DNA of 64,000 nucleotides from contig NZ_JACHXU010000004.1 in assembly GCF_014192335.1 (NCBI RefSeq), positions 186,001 through 250,000 of the forward strand, given 5' to 3'. The translations under genes and the position numbers were made by a program. Position 1 is the first letter of the stretch. The number at the start of each line of letters is the position of its first letter. This DNA comes from Aporhodopirellula rubra. Lineage in GTDB: Bacteria; Planctomycetota; Planctomycetia; Pirellulales; Pirellulaceae. The notes under the pieces were generated by a model, which was not told the origin of the DNA, ran no database searches, and saw nothing but the letters and a program-made list of their open reading frames with translations. Positions 54,264 through 63,457 of the stretch are shown here, in pieces.

Positions 54264-55511
54264 TCAAGGGGAACCAACACAGTCCGCCCGCAACCATTCG
54301 AGAAGGTCGCGATAAACAGATTCCGGCGACAACTCCATCTGACGAACGCGATCGCACCGTTCCGAAATCTCTCGACGCAAATCTTCGTCACCCGATAGCC
54401 GAAGACACGCTCTGGCAAACCTTGTGGAGTCATCCTCAATGAGCATCGCGTCAATCACTCGTTGAGGCAAACCGCGTGTGTTGTGTGAATGGGCAATCAA
54501 CGGTTTGCCGTAGTACAACGCCTCGATCGACTTAATTTTGATTCCGCTGCCGAAGCGAACTGGATTGATCGCGACATCGATTTCATTGTAAAAGTCGTCG
54601 ATCCGATCCAGCCTTCCCACGCACCGAACTCCCGCCCAATCGTCCAACTGTCCACGCCTGATGGCGTCTCCCACCGTCCCCGCGATCACGAGTTCGGCCC
54701 CGGACGCTCGATGAACGTCACCCCAGCATTCCTCGAGGAACCAACGGATCCCGTCCACATTGGCTGCGTTCTCCGACGCGATGAATCCAAACCGTATCCG
54801 ATCCCGATCTCTCCCGGTGTCCACAACCACCGACGGATTTCCAATCGACTCGGCACCAGGACAATACCCGACGACAATGACATCGCGGTCCGGAACCATG
54901 TCGCGAATCGTCGCCGCCTCATCCGCCTGCGTCGCGAGAATGAGATCGAATTTACGAAGCGCAGCGGCCTCCTCATCTCGTGAGATTTCAATCCAGTGAG
55001 CCTGTTGACGCTGGTTGAATTCTTGCTGCCGCAGATGCAGTAAATCATGGGTATCCACCATGGCGCGAAAACACCGTCGTCGCTCTGGAAAAGCGTTGAG
55101 CAAATGAGCCCAAACGATATAAACACTGAAGACATAATCAGGACACATCGATTCGACCAACGATCGAAATTGCATCGACGCCAATGGCCAGTGATAACTC
55201 TCCAGGATCAAGAATTCATCCGACGTCTCACGCGAGTCATGTCGAAAGCACCGGCGAATCTTAGGGAGTAGACCACTGACGCCAACTGCGATTCGGTCAC
55301 GCGTGCGGACGGACCGTGGATCAAACAACTCGATCTGCAGTCCGTGTTCACGACAGATGACTACATCCGCCGGAGTCATCGCCACTAAAAAGAAAAATCG
55401 CAACTCGAACCCGTGCCCAAACAGGAACTGCACGATCGACCAAGTTCGCTGCTGGGCACCGTTCTCGCGCCGCCAAAACGGTTGATCGGTAGCAAAGAGA
55501 ATCGTTTTCAT
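54264..55511 (-). CDS. GT4/GT1-type glycosyltransferase
   Basis: A 415-residue GT-B glycosyltransferase. The N-terminal Rossmann start ILFATDQPFWRRENGAQQR and MVDTHDLLHLRQQEF are typical. The C-terminal half has IRFGFIASENAANVDGIRWF and the donor-binding E-x7-E-like region KSIEALYYGKPLIAH. Cytosolic. It lies 29 bp upstream of the coil-containing GT-B gene and may head the operon of five genes down to 49576. It is divergent from the sulfotransferase across 119 bp, which should hold promoters for both. Confidence 0.85.
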   Translation of the reverse strand: MKTILFATDQPFWRRENGAQQRTWSIVQFLFGHGFELRFFFLVAMTPADVVICREHGLQIELFDPRSVRTRDRIAVGVSGLLPKIRRCFRHDSRETSDEFLILESYHWPLASMQFRSLVESMCPDYVFSVYIVWAHLLNAFPERRRCFRAMVDTHDLLHLRQQEFNQRQQAHWIEISRDEEAAALRKFDLILATQADEAATIRDMVPDRDVIVVGYCPGAESIGNPSVVVDTGRDRDRIRFGFIASENAANVDGIRWFLEECWGDVHRASGAELVIAGTVGDAIRRGQLDDWAGVRCVGRLDRIDDFYNEIDVAINPVRFGSGIKIKSIEALYYGKPLIAHSHNTRGLPQRVIDAMLIEDDSTRFARACLRLSGDEDLRREISERCDRVRQMELSPESVYRDLLEWLRADCVGSP

Positions 55512-55630
55512 CTGACAGCAATCTTCACGACACCCACGTCCGGTTGTCGCCGTTTTTGGTTGGCGATAGGCTTCCTTGAGGCTTCAAAGGTATCGAGCCA
55601 TCGTCCGGTAGGGTAGGCGAAAGCAATCAA

Positions 55631-56488
55631 ATGAGAAACCTTTTTCGTTCGCGTCCTTCCGAAGTCTTCTTCATTCGCGGGTATGCGAAATCGGGGACCA
55701 CATGGCTGTCCAATTTGATGAACTTGAATCGTCAGATTAACAGCATGAGCGAGTTCCATCTGAGACCGCTGTTCGAAGGCGCGGAAAAAATTTCGAACTT
55801 TCCGTGGGGTATCCTCCGCCACGAAGACAAATCAAAAATCATGCACGATTCGCTCTACCGCATGGTCAAACAACTGATCTCGGACGTCTGCGGGAACGCG
55901 CCGTGGTGCGGCGACAAAACCCCCTGTTCTCTCCGCTCAACTTTCATTCCGGGCGTCAAGAATCTTTACATCACGAGAGATGGACGTGATGCGGTGGTGA
56001 GTTGGTTCTATCACACCATGAATCGAGAAATCGATACGCGTCCCGAGATGCTGACGAAGAAGAGTCGACTCGACGAAAACCCACAATATTTTGAAGAGAA
56101 CAAACAGGAACTCCTTTCATTCGAACCGCTCGTGCGAGAATTCGCCAAGAGGTGGAACACGACCGTCACCGATGATTTCAAGATGATGCAATCATCCGAT
56201 CGAGGTGAAATCGATCTGCCCTATCTTTGGATCCGGTACGAGGACCTGCAACTCGACACGCAAAAGTATCGCGACGAGGCCTATCGTTTCCTCGGTGCCT
56301 CACCCTCCAAAGCTGCTCCGTTAAATTGGTGTACGCAAGCCGGTTTTGGTGACAACGACCACAACAAGCCGGATCAGTTCTTCCGCAGAGGACAGGCTGG
56401 AACCTGGCAAGAATACTTCACGTCAGCTCAACTGAATTGGTTCATGGAAGAAGCAGGAGAAGCAATGCAATTGGTTGGTGCTCTTTAA
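55631..56488 (+). CDS. PAPS-dependent sulfotransferase
   Basis: Transfers sulfate from PAPS to a hydroxyl or amine, here probably of a sugar or the secreted product. The 285-residue cytosolic protein has the 5'-phosphosulfate loop GYAKSGTTWL (17-26), the 3'-phosphate-binding motif ITRDGRDAVVS (114-124) and the C-terminal RRGQAGTWQEYF motif. These three are the complete signature of Sulfotransfer_1. ATG 55631. It lies between glycosyltransferase genes on the opposite strand, which suggests sulfation of the glycosylated product. Confidence 0.94.
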   Translation: MRNLFRSRPSEVFFIRGYAKSGTTWLSNLMNLNRQINSMSEFHLRPLFEGAEKISNFPWGILRHEDKSKIMHDSLYRMVKQLISDVCGNAPWCGDKTPCSLRSTFIPGVKNLYITRDGRDAVVSWFYHTMNREIDTRPEMLTKKSRLDENPQYFEENKQELLSFEPLVREFAKRWNTTVTDDFKMMQSSDRGEIDLPYLWIRYEDLQLDTQKYRDEAYRFLGASPSKAAPLNWCTQAGFGDNDHNKPDQFFRRGQAGTWQEYFTSAQLNWFMEEAGEAMQLVGAL

Positions 56489-56523
56489 GACCGAGAGCAC
56501 TGCCTCCTCATCGTTTGGCTGCG

Positions 56524-57432
56524 TCACTTCTCCGTTCTGCTCCCAGTCGAGGCCGAATATTCGCCCCACGACAGCCCCGCACGAATCAGGTGGGAGACCC
56601 ACTCATCAGGATCGGTGCGATTCCGTTTGATCCGATAGAGCAACGATTGGCAAACACAATCTAACAACGCGGCGACTCCCTGTTTGCACGGTTTATTGAA
56701 CGCGACATTTGCCATCCCTTGCCCAATAAAATAGGACCGCACGTATTTTTCGGTGGCACGATCGGCGGGAACGATGTGCTGGACTCTCACATCAGGAACC
56801 CAACGCCCCTTTCCGCCCGAGCGGGCAATCCGCCTGAGAACATGAGTCTCGTCCTCGCCCATCATTCCTGACTTAACGCGGCCCAACGTCGGATCAAAAA
56901 GGTGCTCACGCTGCACGTCTAAGCGGACTGCAAAGTTTGCACCATAGGGCAATCGATGTTCATTCAGTTCGACTGGCGTTCGGCCGAGATCACGAGCGGC
57001 GTAGACGGGATGGCACTTTTCCCATGTCGCCCCCAACCAATCAGGACGACCGGGCGGGTCAAAAACGGGATCGATCACGCCACCAAAAAACGCCACCTCT
57101 GGTTCCGCAGAAAACGCATCGTAGTACGCACTCAGCCACTGCGGACAAACCAAAACATCGTTATCGGTCCAAACGATGTAATCCCCCGTCGACTCAGCGA
57201 TCGCTCGGTTTCGGCTCCACGAGTGCCCCTGCTTAGTTTCGCGTACCACACGCAGCGGCAAATTATCTGCGAATCGATCGATCACCTGCGACGTATCATC
57301 TGTTGAATTGTTGTCGACCAGGACCAGCTCCCACGAATAGCGGTCGTCGGCGTCGAGTTCGCAAAGCCGCTCCAACGTGCGCTGCAACAATTGCGAACGA
57401 TTCCAGGTGCATATTGCGACGCTAATTCTCAT
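56524..57432 (-). CDS. GT2 glycosyltransferase (soluble)
   Basis: A 302-residue inverting family 2 transferase. It starts with SVAICTWNRSQLLQRTL, then VLVDNNSTDDTSQVI, and has the DXD-type metal motif in YIVWTDNDVLVCPQW. The catalytic ED follows in GMMGEDETHVL. The C-terminal segment has no clear membrane helix. ATG 57432 is well placed. It lies 33 bp downstream of the GT4 gene, in the same direction, so it is probably co-transcribed. Confidence 0.92.
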   Translation of the reverse strand: MRISVAICTWNRSQLLQRTLERLCELDADDRYSWELVLVDNNSTDDTSQVIDRFADNLPLRVVRETKQGHSWSRNRAIAESTGDYIVWTDNDVLVCPQWLSAYYDAFSAEPEVAFFGGVIDPVFDPPGRPDWLGATWEKCHPVYAARDLGRTPVELNEHRLPYGANFAVRLDVQREHLFDPTLGRVKSGMMGEDETHVLRRIARSGGKGRWVPDVRVQHIVPADRATEKYVRSYFIGQGMANVAFNKPCKQGVAALLDCVCQSLLYRIKRNRTDPDEWVSHLIRAGLSWGEYSASTGSRTEK

Positions 57433-57465
57433 ATTCGCAGACAGCTCCCTCGATGATCCACTTCG

Positions 57466-58614
57466 CTAACCATTCGTGGTTGCCAACTGCATGATCTCTT
57501 CCTGAAACGCCGCGACCGGGTTATCCCCATACCGCTCTCGAACTCGCACTCCGGCAAGTTGCCCCATGGATTGCCACTGACCCCTTTGTTGCCATGCCGC
57601 CTCGAGAGTCTGATCGAACAATTCGACCGTGGCTGCGGGTGCGATAAAACCGCTTTCGCCGTCATCGATCAATTCGCGATTTCGACCGACATCAGTGGTA
57701 ATGCAAACCCGGTTGCACAACAGTGCCTCCACGACGGCTAACGCAGCACCTTCAAACCGTGACGGGAGAACCAGCCCATGATGGTTCGACCAAACGGCTT
57801 CTACATCCTCGGCGTATCCCTCAATCTGCAAGTTCGCTTGAAGGTTAAACCGTTCGATCAAATCCTGCGTCTGTCGCAGGTTTCCCTGTGGATTCCCAAA
57901 GAGGTGGACGCTAAGGTTTCGATTGCGCCATTTCTCCTGACTCAACAATTGGATCAAGACATCCTGTCCCTTCGAGGCGTAATGGATCCTAGCAACGCAG
58001 GCCAAACGCCACCCATCCTCCTCCGATGGCCATTCGGGATTCGCGCCCCACGAAACGTTGAAGGGATTATCAATGACGACCGCGTTCTCGAGCTTCATTG
58101 CCAGATTGGTTTCGACCCGGATACGATTCTCGTGTGAGACAAAGTAGACTTTCCTCGCATGCGTGTATGCCATGCGAAATTCATCGAGGTACTGATCATC
58201 GAGTGTGTCGGTGCTGACACTCTGCACGTTGATGGCGTACGGGATTCCGCGCCGGATCAATTCACTCGCTGGCAAGACCCGATCGAGGTGATAACCTAGC
58301 GTCACCATAACTGCGTTGGGTCGCTCTCGCGTGATCCAGCGTTGCAGGTGTTTGGTTTCATCCTCCAGATCAAATGGAGGTTTCAGACGATAGGGCCACG
58401 AACGCCATGTGGGATCGCGACGCGGCCAGACGCTCGCTCCGGCGGAACGCAATTCACTCAACACTCGCGGCTCGTTTTTCCACCACCGATAGTTCACCGT
58501 CACGTCGGTGTGAGCGTCCAGCAATCGGTGCGCGACTCGCGACCACAAAACCTCACTGCCGCCCCAAGGCACTCCGGTCATCGTTGAATAGAAACCGATC
58601 TTCACCTTGCTCAA
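57466..58614 (-). CDS. GT4 glycosyltransferase
   Basis: A 382-residue retaining GT-B enzyme. The N-terminus IGFYSTMTGVPWGGSEVLW provides the acceptor loop, LACVARIHYASKGQDVLI starts the donor domain, and PSRFEGAALAVVEALLCNR carries the E-x7-E motif. The start is a TTG (58614) by frame; the GTG two codons later in KVK is an alternative. Upstream there is no clear Shine-Dalgarno sequence. It is directly upstream of the soluble GT2 and 64 bp downstream of the TolC-like gene. Confidence 0.92.
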   Translation of the reverse strand: MSKVKIGFYSTMTGVPWGGSEVLWSRVAHRLLDAHTDVTVNYRWWKNEPRVLSELRSAGASVWPRRDPTWRSWPYRLKPPFDLEDETKHLQRWITRERPNAVMVTLGYHLDRVLPASELIRRGIPYAINVQSVSTDTLDDQYLDEFRMAYTHARKVYFVSHENRIRVETNLAMKLENAVVIDNPFNVSWGANPEWPSEEDGWRLACVARIHYASKGQDVLIQLLSQEKWRNRNLSVHLFGNPQGNLRQTQDLIERFNLQANLQIEGYAEDVEAVWSNHHGLVLPSRFEGAALAVVEALLCNRVCITTDVGRNRELIDDGESGFIAPAATVELFDQTLEAAWQQRGQWQSMGQLAGVRVRERYGDNPVAAFQEEIMQLATTNG

Positions 58615-58678
58615 TCCATAAACGCAGACGCACCTGGATGATTGGGCGTCATCGCCTCTCGCCCACCATCGTTCGGCC

Positions 58679-60613
58679 CTATCGTGGCGTGACGTTGGGA
58701 GCAGGGAAAGGGGTGGTGGCAGTACGAATCACGTTCTCACTGCGTGAAGCAGGGTCAAATCCGTCCATCGAGTTTGGCCTCGCGAAGACCGAAGGTGAAT
58801 TGAGCGTAAATCGACACTCATCATTCATCGGCTGACCGAACCCAACGCCCATCACTGACAATAACGTACCGCGAGCGGAGTGCAGCTTTACGAACGCGAG
58901 GTTGTAGTCGACCAAACTGCGTTGAAATTCGGTTTCCGCTTTCATCGCTCGGATCTGCGCTTCTAAGACGTCTTCGACATGCACATCTCCAGCCGCGTGC
59001 CGCTGCGATTGTGCTTCAAGACGAATGCGAGCGGCGTCCCGACTATGAGCCATTGAATTCATCGCACCGTAAGCGCGGTCCATCTCGATAAACGCCGTAC
59101 GCAACCCAGCGGATACGTGACGTGCCTGCTCTTCAGCGATCGCTTGCTCACGACACAGTTGCAACCGTGCGTTATGGACCGCGGCGTTCTCACGACGATT
59201 GAGCACGGGCCGACTGTACTCGACGCCGACCTGCCAACCCTGCAACGCTTCACTGAACAGCGCGGTATCCGACGACGGGTCATCGGCCAGGCGTCGATAC
59301 GCGCCGATGAGGTCGACCTGCGGTTTGTGCAAATTACGGGCGGCTTTGAGCTCCAAGTTTCGTTTGTTGATCTGAGCCTGTTGTTTGCGAAGCTCGATCC
59401 GATTCGCTCGTGCGATCGCGTCGCTCTCATGCCAATCGAACCGCATTGGTGCTTCCAAAGGAGGCCCCATCGGACAGATCAGTCGATCACCCGTTGCAGG
59501 CATAGCCAACAGAGTTCGTAGTTTCAACTCAACGTTATAGACGCCCGTGCGCCCCGGAACGGTCCCACAGATCGCGTTCCGCACGGCGGCTTCGGCCGAA
59601 TAGTATTGCTGCCGCGCTAACGCCTCGACATCCGGCGGACTGACGCTCTGCGCGACCCGCTGTTGTTCACGCTCCCAGACTTGCCTTGCGTTTTCGAGCG
59701 CCGTTCGTTTTGCCTCAAGATTTTGATAGGCGAAATACAATTCCCAATAAACGACGGCCACATCACGAATCAATTCAGAGACCGATTGCTCGACTTCGAG
59801 CCTCGCCTGCTGATGCTCGATCTGTGCGATCAAGACACCCCGGTACATACCCGGCTTTGCCAGTGGCCCCGCAATCTGATTGAACTCCGTTCCCGCGCCA
59901 CGCATCAACGGGTGTCGTGCTTCAGCTCCGTAGGCCGCGTATAGACCACCGGCGAGATCTTGGTCGTATCCTCCGACACCAACGACAGAAACCTGAGTCC
60001 CTGTACGAAGCACACGGCCCAGTCCCACCTTGGCGAGAGTTTCGGGTTGCGCGAAGACACCAAACTGCCCACCCGTAAACGCCGAATTGACCGAGTTACC
60101 GCCGCCGTTGTAGACGAGCCCCGTTTCAAATTGCGTATCGAACGCCGCAAGACTCGCATCGATGCCGAGGTTCGGATCGCTCCGCAAAACCGCCGGGTCA
60201 AGCGTCGTGCGAATCGCGTCGGGATACGACAACACGCGACCACCATGATCCCGAATCACGGGACTGTTATCGAGCGCCATATGGACCGCTTCGTCGAGCG
60301 ACAGATACCAAGGCGTCAATCGGTCAAAATCATCCGCACCGGGCGGTAGCGGTTGCACCGCCCCCAACCCTGGGCCCTGATCGAACACGACGCCCGCCGC
60401 CGGTTGAGCAAATGAAACTTGCTGCAACAACGGATCGACATCTGCCTTCGCGTCCGCAGCAATCGTCTTCAGCGAAGCATCGTCGACCACTGGGTCGTGC
60501 GCCAGGTTTCGCGATATCGACGAACGGCACCCCGCGATACAAACCGCGATTCCGACGAGCAACATCCACGCTGTCGCGCAACGTAAGATTTTGGCGAGCA
60601 GGTAGGCTGGCAT
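58679..60613 (-). CDS. TolC-family outer-membrane efflux protein
   Basis: A 644-residue outer-membrane factor, longer than typical TolC proteins. The signal ends at lipobox CIAGC, suggesting lipid anchoring as in OprM/OpmQ. After a low-complexity linker (30-100) come two outer-membrane-efflux repeats with long helices: HQQARLEVEQSVSELIRDVA and NLEAKRTALENARQVWE in the first, RKQQAQINKRNLELKAARN and the LEAQIRAMKAETEFQRSLVDYNLAF region (split at EDVLEAQIRAMKAE) in the second. It would complete the pump formed by the MacA- and MacB-like proteins 10 kb away on the opposite strand. Confidence 0.9.
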   Translation of the reverse strand: MPAYLLAKILRCATAWMLLVGIAVCIAGCRSSISRNLAHDPVVDDASLKTIAADAKADVDPLLQQVSFAQPAAGVVFDQGPGLGAVQPLPPGADDFDRLTPWYLSLDEAVHMALDNSPVIRDHGGRVLSYPDAIRTTLDPAVLRSDPNLGIDASLAAFDTQFETGLVYNGGGNSVNSAFTGGQFGVFAQPETLAKVGLGRVLRTGTQVSVVGVGGYDQDLAGGLYAAYGAEARHPLMRGAGTEFNQIAGPLAKPGMYRGVLIAQIEHQQARLEVEQSVSELIRDVAVVYWELYFAYQNLEAKRTALENARQVWEREQQRVAQSVSPPDVEALARQQYYSAEAAVRNAICGTVPGRTGVYNVELKLRTLLAMPATGDRLICPMGPPLEAPMRFDWHESDAIARANRIELRKQQAQINKRNLELKAARNLHKPQVDLIGAYRRLADDPSSDTALFSEALQGWQVGVEYSRPVLNRRENAAVHNARLQLCREQAIAEEQARHVSAGLRTAFIEMDRAYGAMNSMAHSRDAARIRLEAQSQRHAAGDVHVEDVLEAQIRAMKAETEFQRSLVDYNLAFVKLHSARGTLLSVMGVGFGQPMNDECRFTLNSPSVFARPNSMDGFDPASRSENVIRTATTPFPAPNVTPR

Positions 60614-60744
60614 TGGCTGCGGATTGGGAACAAGGAAGTCGCGCGAAGGTGCTAAACCTCAACCATTATCGGAATGACACCATCCGCATAACAGGATGAT
60701 CGGTGCCACTAGACCGAATCCCCTAACCCGTAAAATTTACCACT

Positions 60745-62046
60745 CTAGAGTGAACGTGCGTCGACAGCATGCTCCTCAAACGGCGAATGAGTTTCACGCA
60801 AAATCGTTCGACCGCGGATCTGATAGGTGACTCCTCGCCACGAAATCTGCCTGGCCAAAAAGCACTTCGCGAAAAAAATCGGCGTGACTAACTGAGCAAA
60901 CACAATCCAAAACGGCAGCGTCAGCCAAAACGCAGCCCCCAGTCGATTCTCCTCTCCATCTAAGTCCTCTATCCGCTGCCGGGCTCCCCACTGACATATC
61001 GCGACCAACACCACGTTGGAAAACTCAAACGCGAACAGCAAAATCACGGCCGTCGACATCACCCGCCCGTCAGCCTGAAACCACCCTAACATTAACAACA
61101 CCACAGCCAACAACGGCACGATGAACGAGATAATCCCATAGCCAACCGTCAACAGCCAATGCGGATGATACAACTTCGCCGTCAGCATCTGCCGAGGAAT
61201 CCACTGCATCAAATCGCTCAAAGTGCTCGATTCAGGATTCACCATCAACACACTCGGCACAAACACCTGCCGGTAACCGTGCCGACGCAATACCTGATAC
61301 AGCATCGTGTCCTCGCAGAGTGCGTTCGACCACTTGTCGATCAATCCCGCCTCGTCGATCACGCGACGGCGAATCGCGAGACTGCCTCCCCACGCGATCC
61401 GCAATAAAATCATGTTGATCGCTGCTGGCACGTTCCACAGATAACGCACCACCGCGCCCGGCGAGGAAGGCGGGGGATGGTACCAACGATTACCCGTCGT
61501 CACGCCCACCTGATCGTCAGCGAAAGGAGCCACCAATTCCGCCAACCATGAAGCGTGCGGCGCAGAATCCGCGTCACACAACGCGACCACTTCCACCGCA
61601 GGACCCAATTCTGAAATCGCCTGCACAAGACTGCTGCATTTCAGACTACACGTGCTCGGCGGATCATTGAGAAAACTCACATCCAGGCGAGGATTCGAAT
61701 CAAACTCTTTGACAATTGGCAATGAAGGATCGTCAGGCCGATCGATCAGCACTCGCAACCGATAGTCAGGATAATCCTGTGATAGCAAACTCGAAACGCA
61801 CTGCCTCAAAAACGGATCGGCACCGCGAAGACACAGGACGATGACGGCCTTGGGTTGAAATGACGTGGCCGATACAGGACTCCGGCGAGCCATGATGGCT
61901 GCAAACGCCAACGCAAAACAGCACTGGATCACCACGATGACAACGACCGCCCAGACCATGGCGACTGCCAGCGTCACTGAAACGACTCCTCGGAAACATT
62001 CTGACGCATCGCAAAACTCATGAACTCGGACCATCGTCGGTAACAT
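60745..62046 (-). CDS. GT2 membrane glycosyltransferase, copy B (HpnI-like)
   Basis: A 433-residue membrane-bound paralogue of the enzyme at 49576-50892. It has an N-terminal helix (about 20-50), KAVIVLCLRGADPFL, STCSLKCSSLVQA and the DXD motif in VALCDADSAPHASWL. QMLTAKLYHPHW is followed by several C-terminal helices and the motif ISWRGVTYQI. Enzymes of this shape glycosylate lipids such as ceramide or hopanoids. ATG 62046 or ATG 62034 start; it is divergent from the acyltransferase gene with a 52-bp gap. A 12-bp perfect palindrome, CACTCTAGAGTG, covers its stop codon (60741-60752). Confidence 0.88.
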   Translation of the reverse strand: MLPTMVRVHEFCDASECFRGVVSVTLAVAMVWAVVVIVVIQCCFALAFAAIMARRSPVSATSFQPKAVIVLCLRGADPFLRQCVSSLLSQDYPDYRLRVLIDRPDDPSLPIVKEFDSNPRLDVSFLNDPPSTCSLKCSSLVQAISELGPAVEVVALCDADSAPHASWLAELVAPFADDQVGVTTGNRWYHPPPSSPGAVVRYLWNVPAAINMILLRIAWGGSLAIRRRVIDEAGLIDKWSNALCEDTMLYQVLRRHGYRQVFVPSVLMVNPESSTLSDLMQWIPRQMLTAKLYHPHWLLTVGYGIISFIVPLLAVVLLMLGWFQADGRVMSTAVILLFAFEFSNVVLVAICQWGARQRIEDLDGEENRLGAAFWLTLPFWIVFAQLVTPIFFAKCFLARQISWRGVTYQIRGRTILRETHSPFEEHAVDARSL

Positions 62047-62098
62047 CGACGAAGAGTATACTGCCCGCTTTTGCCGACGTGCAGGTCACCACCTAACG

Positions 62099-63457
62099 AT
62101 GTCAACGACGTTGCGTTTAACTCCGTTCGAACGATGCCTCGTTTTAGAACATTGCGCTGGCTATCCCTGTGATTGCTTCGTCCGCACCGTTTTTGAAGGG
62201 CGTGTCGACGACGAATGCTTCACCAACGCCGTCCGCTCAGCTCTCGAATTTCATCCGCTACTGCGTGCGGTCGTCAAAACGGGATGGACCGAAAAGTGGA
62301 CGTTTCCCGATTTCTCCGACCCATCAATCGAGTGGCGTGAGGGAAATGCCGGAGGCCCGTTTCCTCAGGCGAGAAAGATTGATCTCTATCGTGAGACGGG
62401 ACTCAAAATCCTGGTCATACGGGATCAATCCAATACAGACGTGTTGTTTCAGTTCCATCACGCGTGTTGTGACGGAGCCGGAATTGACCGCTTCATCGAT
62501 GACGTACTGGTCAATTACGCTCGCGAGTGGGAACACGCTTCGGATGCCAGTCATTCCCCGTGCCAGCATCCGGCAACAGTCGATGTCAATCGACTGACAA
62601 AGCGAGGAGCACATGGTTTGCGGTTCAGCTCAACCCTGAAGGTACTGCCCAGTCAACTCGTCGGTCTACTCGGCGCGGCTCAGTTTTGGGGACGCCAGCC
62701 GAAACCGGTTGTCGAACACCAAGCACGGGACCGAGACACGGCATCCCAGAAGCAAGTCCCATCGATCACGTCGTATCGATTCGACAAAGCCGAAACGCTC
62801 ACTCTTCGAAAAGCCGCGATTGAACGAAACGTCTCTCTGCACGAACTGCTGGTCCGTGATTTCTTCTTAGCGTTATGGAAGTGGCAGAAAAAGCTCGGGC
62901 AATACGACGCGGACTCCTGGGTCCGAATGATGGTCCCGATGAACATGCGAGATACGTCCTACCGCTCTCTGCCCGCAATGAATCAAGTCAGTTCGATTTT
63001 TCTCGATCGCCGAGGCAAAGACGGATCGGATCCCGATCAATTGCTCAATAGCATCCGCGAGGAAATGGAAGTCATCCGGAAATTTCAACTGCGCTATACG
63101 TTTCTGTTTTTGCTTGAGATTCTAAATCGAATTCCTACCGCGCTAAAAAAATCAGTCACCCGTGACGAGTGCAAAACCTCCGTGATCTTTTCCAGCCTTG
63201 GAAAGTCACTCCGACGATGCGAACTGCCACGCGAAAGCGGTCGAATATGGGCGGGGGATATCGTGCTGAATGACATCTATGGAATCGCCCCACTGCGTCC
63301 GTACAACTGCTTCACGATATTCAATCTTGAATACGCCAATCGCCTCCGCGTCAACCTTCACTACGATGCCGAGTTCGTCAGCCCCGCCGATGCCGAGGAG
63401 CTAATGAACCTCTTTGTTTTGGCTCTGAACGAAACCATTCAAGTGTCCGGCAGGTGA
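62099..63457 (+). CDS. Condensation-domain-like acyltransferase (PapA/alcohol acyltransferase type)
   Basis: A 452-residue stand-alone member of the CoA/carrier-protein-dependent acyltransferase superfamily. The catalytic HHxxxDG motif is present as HHACCDG (120-126). The second structural motif is probably MNMRDTSYRSLPAMNQVS, and a third YNCFTIFNLEYAN is near the C-terminus. Members move acyl groups onto alcohols or amines and include PapA-type enzymes of lipid and peptide clusters. Its 3' end overlaps the tail of the convergent NRPS-like gene by 57 bp. Acyl donor and acceptor cannot be read from the sequence. Confidence 0.82.
   Translation: MSTTLRLTPFERCLVLEHCAGYPCDCFVRTVFEGRVDDECFTNAVRSALEFHPLLRAVVKTGWTEKWTFPDFSDPSIEWREGNAGGPFPQARKIDLYRETGLKILVIRDQSNTDVLFQFHHACCDGAGIDRFIDDVLVNYAREWEHASDASHSPCQHPATVDVNRLTKRGAHGLRFSSTLKVLPSQLVGLLGAAQFWGRQPKPVVEHQARDRDTASQKQVPSITSYRFDKAETLTLRKAAIERNVSLHELLVRDFFLALWKWQKKLGQYDADSWVRMMVPMNMRDTSYRSLPAMNQVSSIFLDRRGKDGSDPDQLLNSIREEMEVIRKFQLRYTFLFLLEILNRIPTALKKSVTRDECKTSVIFSSLGKSLRRCELPRESGRIWAGDIVLNDIYGIAPLRPYNCFTIFNLEYANRLRVNLHYDAEFVSPADAEELMNLFVLALNETIQVSGR

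Noticed and set aside
60741-60752. Palindrome CACTCTAGAGTG at a stop codon considered as operator or terminator
   Set aside because: Half of it is coding sequence, no loop for a hairpin and no U-tract; kept only as a note on the gene.
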